The notes beneath the pieces were generated by a model. It searched no databases. It saw only the letters and a list, made by a program, of their open reading frames with translations, and was not told the origin of the DNA. Both the position numbers and the translations under genes were made by a program. From an uncultured Collinsella sp. (lineage in GTDB: Bacteria > Actinomycetota > Coriobacteriia > Coriobacteriales > Coriobacteriaceae), in assembly GCA_902491135.1 (NCBI GenBank), contig CABUGR010000079.1:1-5977 (forward strand): 5,977 nt of DNA, read 5' to 3'. This document shows positions 5,335-5,977 of this stretch, piece after piece; within the stretch, counting starts at the first letter, position 1, and each line of letters begins with the position of its first letter.

Positions 5335-5967
5335 CTACACGCCCGCGAGACCTCGGGCGGCGGTGGCGCACATAAACGCCAAGACTAGAATCACGAGCGA
5401 ACCGGCAATGTCGGCCACCACGCCCGTAAAACGGCGCTCAAATAACCAGCTCTCAAAGTGCGGGGCAACGTTGCGCCAAACACGCCACAACAAGATACCC
5501 ATGCCGATGACGCCGGGAATATTGAGCAGCAAAATCTCGGAGCACAAGAGCCCAATCAGGTTTCCGGCGGCAAAGCCCGCATCGCCCTCGCAGTATTTGC
5601 GATAAATCATGTATAGCATGTACGCCACAAACGGCTGCAGGCACGCAGAGATAAACGTAACCACCATCGAGGGGTCCTGAGAAAAGACATCGGTGAGTTT
5701 ATCCACACTCGCGGCATCCTTAGAGGCCAGGAACAGGCCAATGACCACCACAGGCACCACGCCCAAGATAACCTCGACCATCGTAAACAGCTTGGCAGTC
5801 AGGTCCTCACTCGCCGAATTCAAATGGGGCGCCCACTCAGGATGAGCATGCGCACCAACTTTCTTGCCCTTATCGGCACGGGCAACCTTATCGCCCCCAT
5901 CAACCACGCGATTAGGATCACGACGAGTCCCAGCAGCAGCCACCCGAGCCCGAGACTTCTTACCCAT
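5335..5967 (-). CDS. Multi-pass membrane protein of unknown function
   Basis: 210 residues from ATG 5967 (MGKKSRARVAAAG); stop TAG 5337-5335. An in-frame GTG at 5976 would add three residues (VFF). The upstream DNA is outside the window, so neither the ribosome site nor a longer N-terminus can be excluded. I do not recognise a family. The first ~55 residues are polar and strongly basic (KKSRAR, TRRDPNR, KGKK), so probably cytoplasmic. Hydrophobic segments lie near 62-82, 101-122, 133-163 (long, possibly two helices) and 181-204, giving four or five passes. There is no signal peptide and no catalytic motif. The downstream inverted repeat and strong terminator indicate it ends its transcription unit. 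Confidence is high that it is a gene and nil on role. Confidence 0.85.
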   Translation of the reverse strand: MGKKSRARVAAAGTRRDPNRVVDGGDKVARADKGKKVGAHAHPEWAPHLNSASEDLTAKLFTMVEVILGVVPVVVIGLFLASKDAASVDKLTDVFSQDPSMVVTFISACLQPFVAYMLYMIYRKYCEGDAGFAAGNLIGLLCSEILLLNIPGVIGMGILLWRVWRNVAPHFESWLFERRFTGVVADIAGSLVILVLAFMCATAARGLAGV

Positions 5968-5977
5968 AAAAAACACC

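Overview
The window looks like chromosomal DNA of a high-GC Gram-positive bacterium. Codon usage and general gene make-up suggest Coriobacteriia (Collinsella/Olsenella type), but that is a judgement from style, with no marker gene to confirm it. Every gene I can support lies on the minus strand, so the natural reading order is from high to low coordinates. The long plus-strand reading frames are antisense shadows of GC-rich genes.

In transcription order: (1) 5967-5335 encodes a 210-residue multi-pass membrane protein of unknown function, starting at the right edge. (2) 5334-4902 is a 433-base gene-free stretch. It holds a large imperfect inverted repeat (5221-5323), a strong intrinsic terminator (5155-5182), and a lower-GC leader with tandem and inverted AGCTTTT motifs. 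(3) 4901-4479 encodes a 140-residue single-pass membrane protein with a Gln/Met-rich N-terminus. (4) 4355-3265 is a two-gene cassette of visibly lower GC: a DUF6036/AbiEii-like nucleotidyltransferase, then an overlapping gene for a protein with a C-terminal helix-turn-helix. The second gene starts at TTG in a TTGA stop/start overlap behind a near-perfect Shine-Dalgarno. (5) 3213-1858 is rmuC, a clear DNA-recombination-limiting protein. (6) 1732 to the left edge encodes an exporter-type ABC transporter (membrane domain fused to ATPase). Its promoter region carries a perfect 14-bp palindrome.

Two things stand out. The nucleotidyltransferase/HTH pair has the layout of a toxin-antitoxin or abortive-infection module. 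Its gene order and domain order are reversed relative to classical AbiE, and its base composition suggests it was acquired horizontally. Separately, the left end of the exporter changes identity just after the H-loop. The last roughly 15 codons read as a conserved LivM (branched-chain amino-acid permease) segment joined in frame to the ATPase. This is either a recombination junction or, more likely, an assembly chimera at a contig edge.

The genes do not form one pathway. The pair plus rmuC could be co-transcribed, since the gap is only 51 bases with no clear terminator. The exporter appears to have its own, possibly repressor-controlled, promoter.
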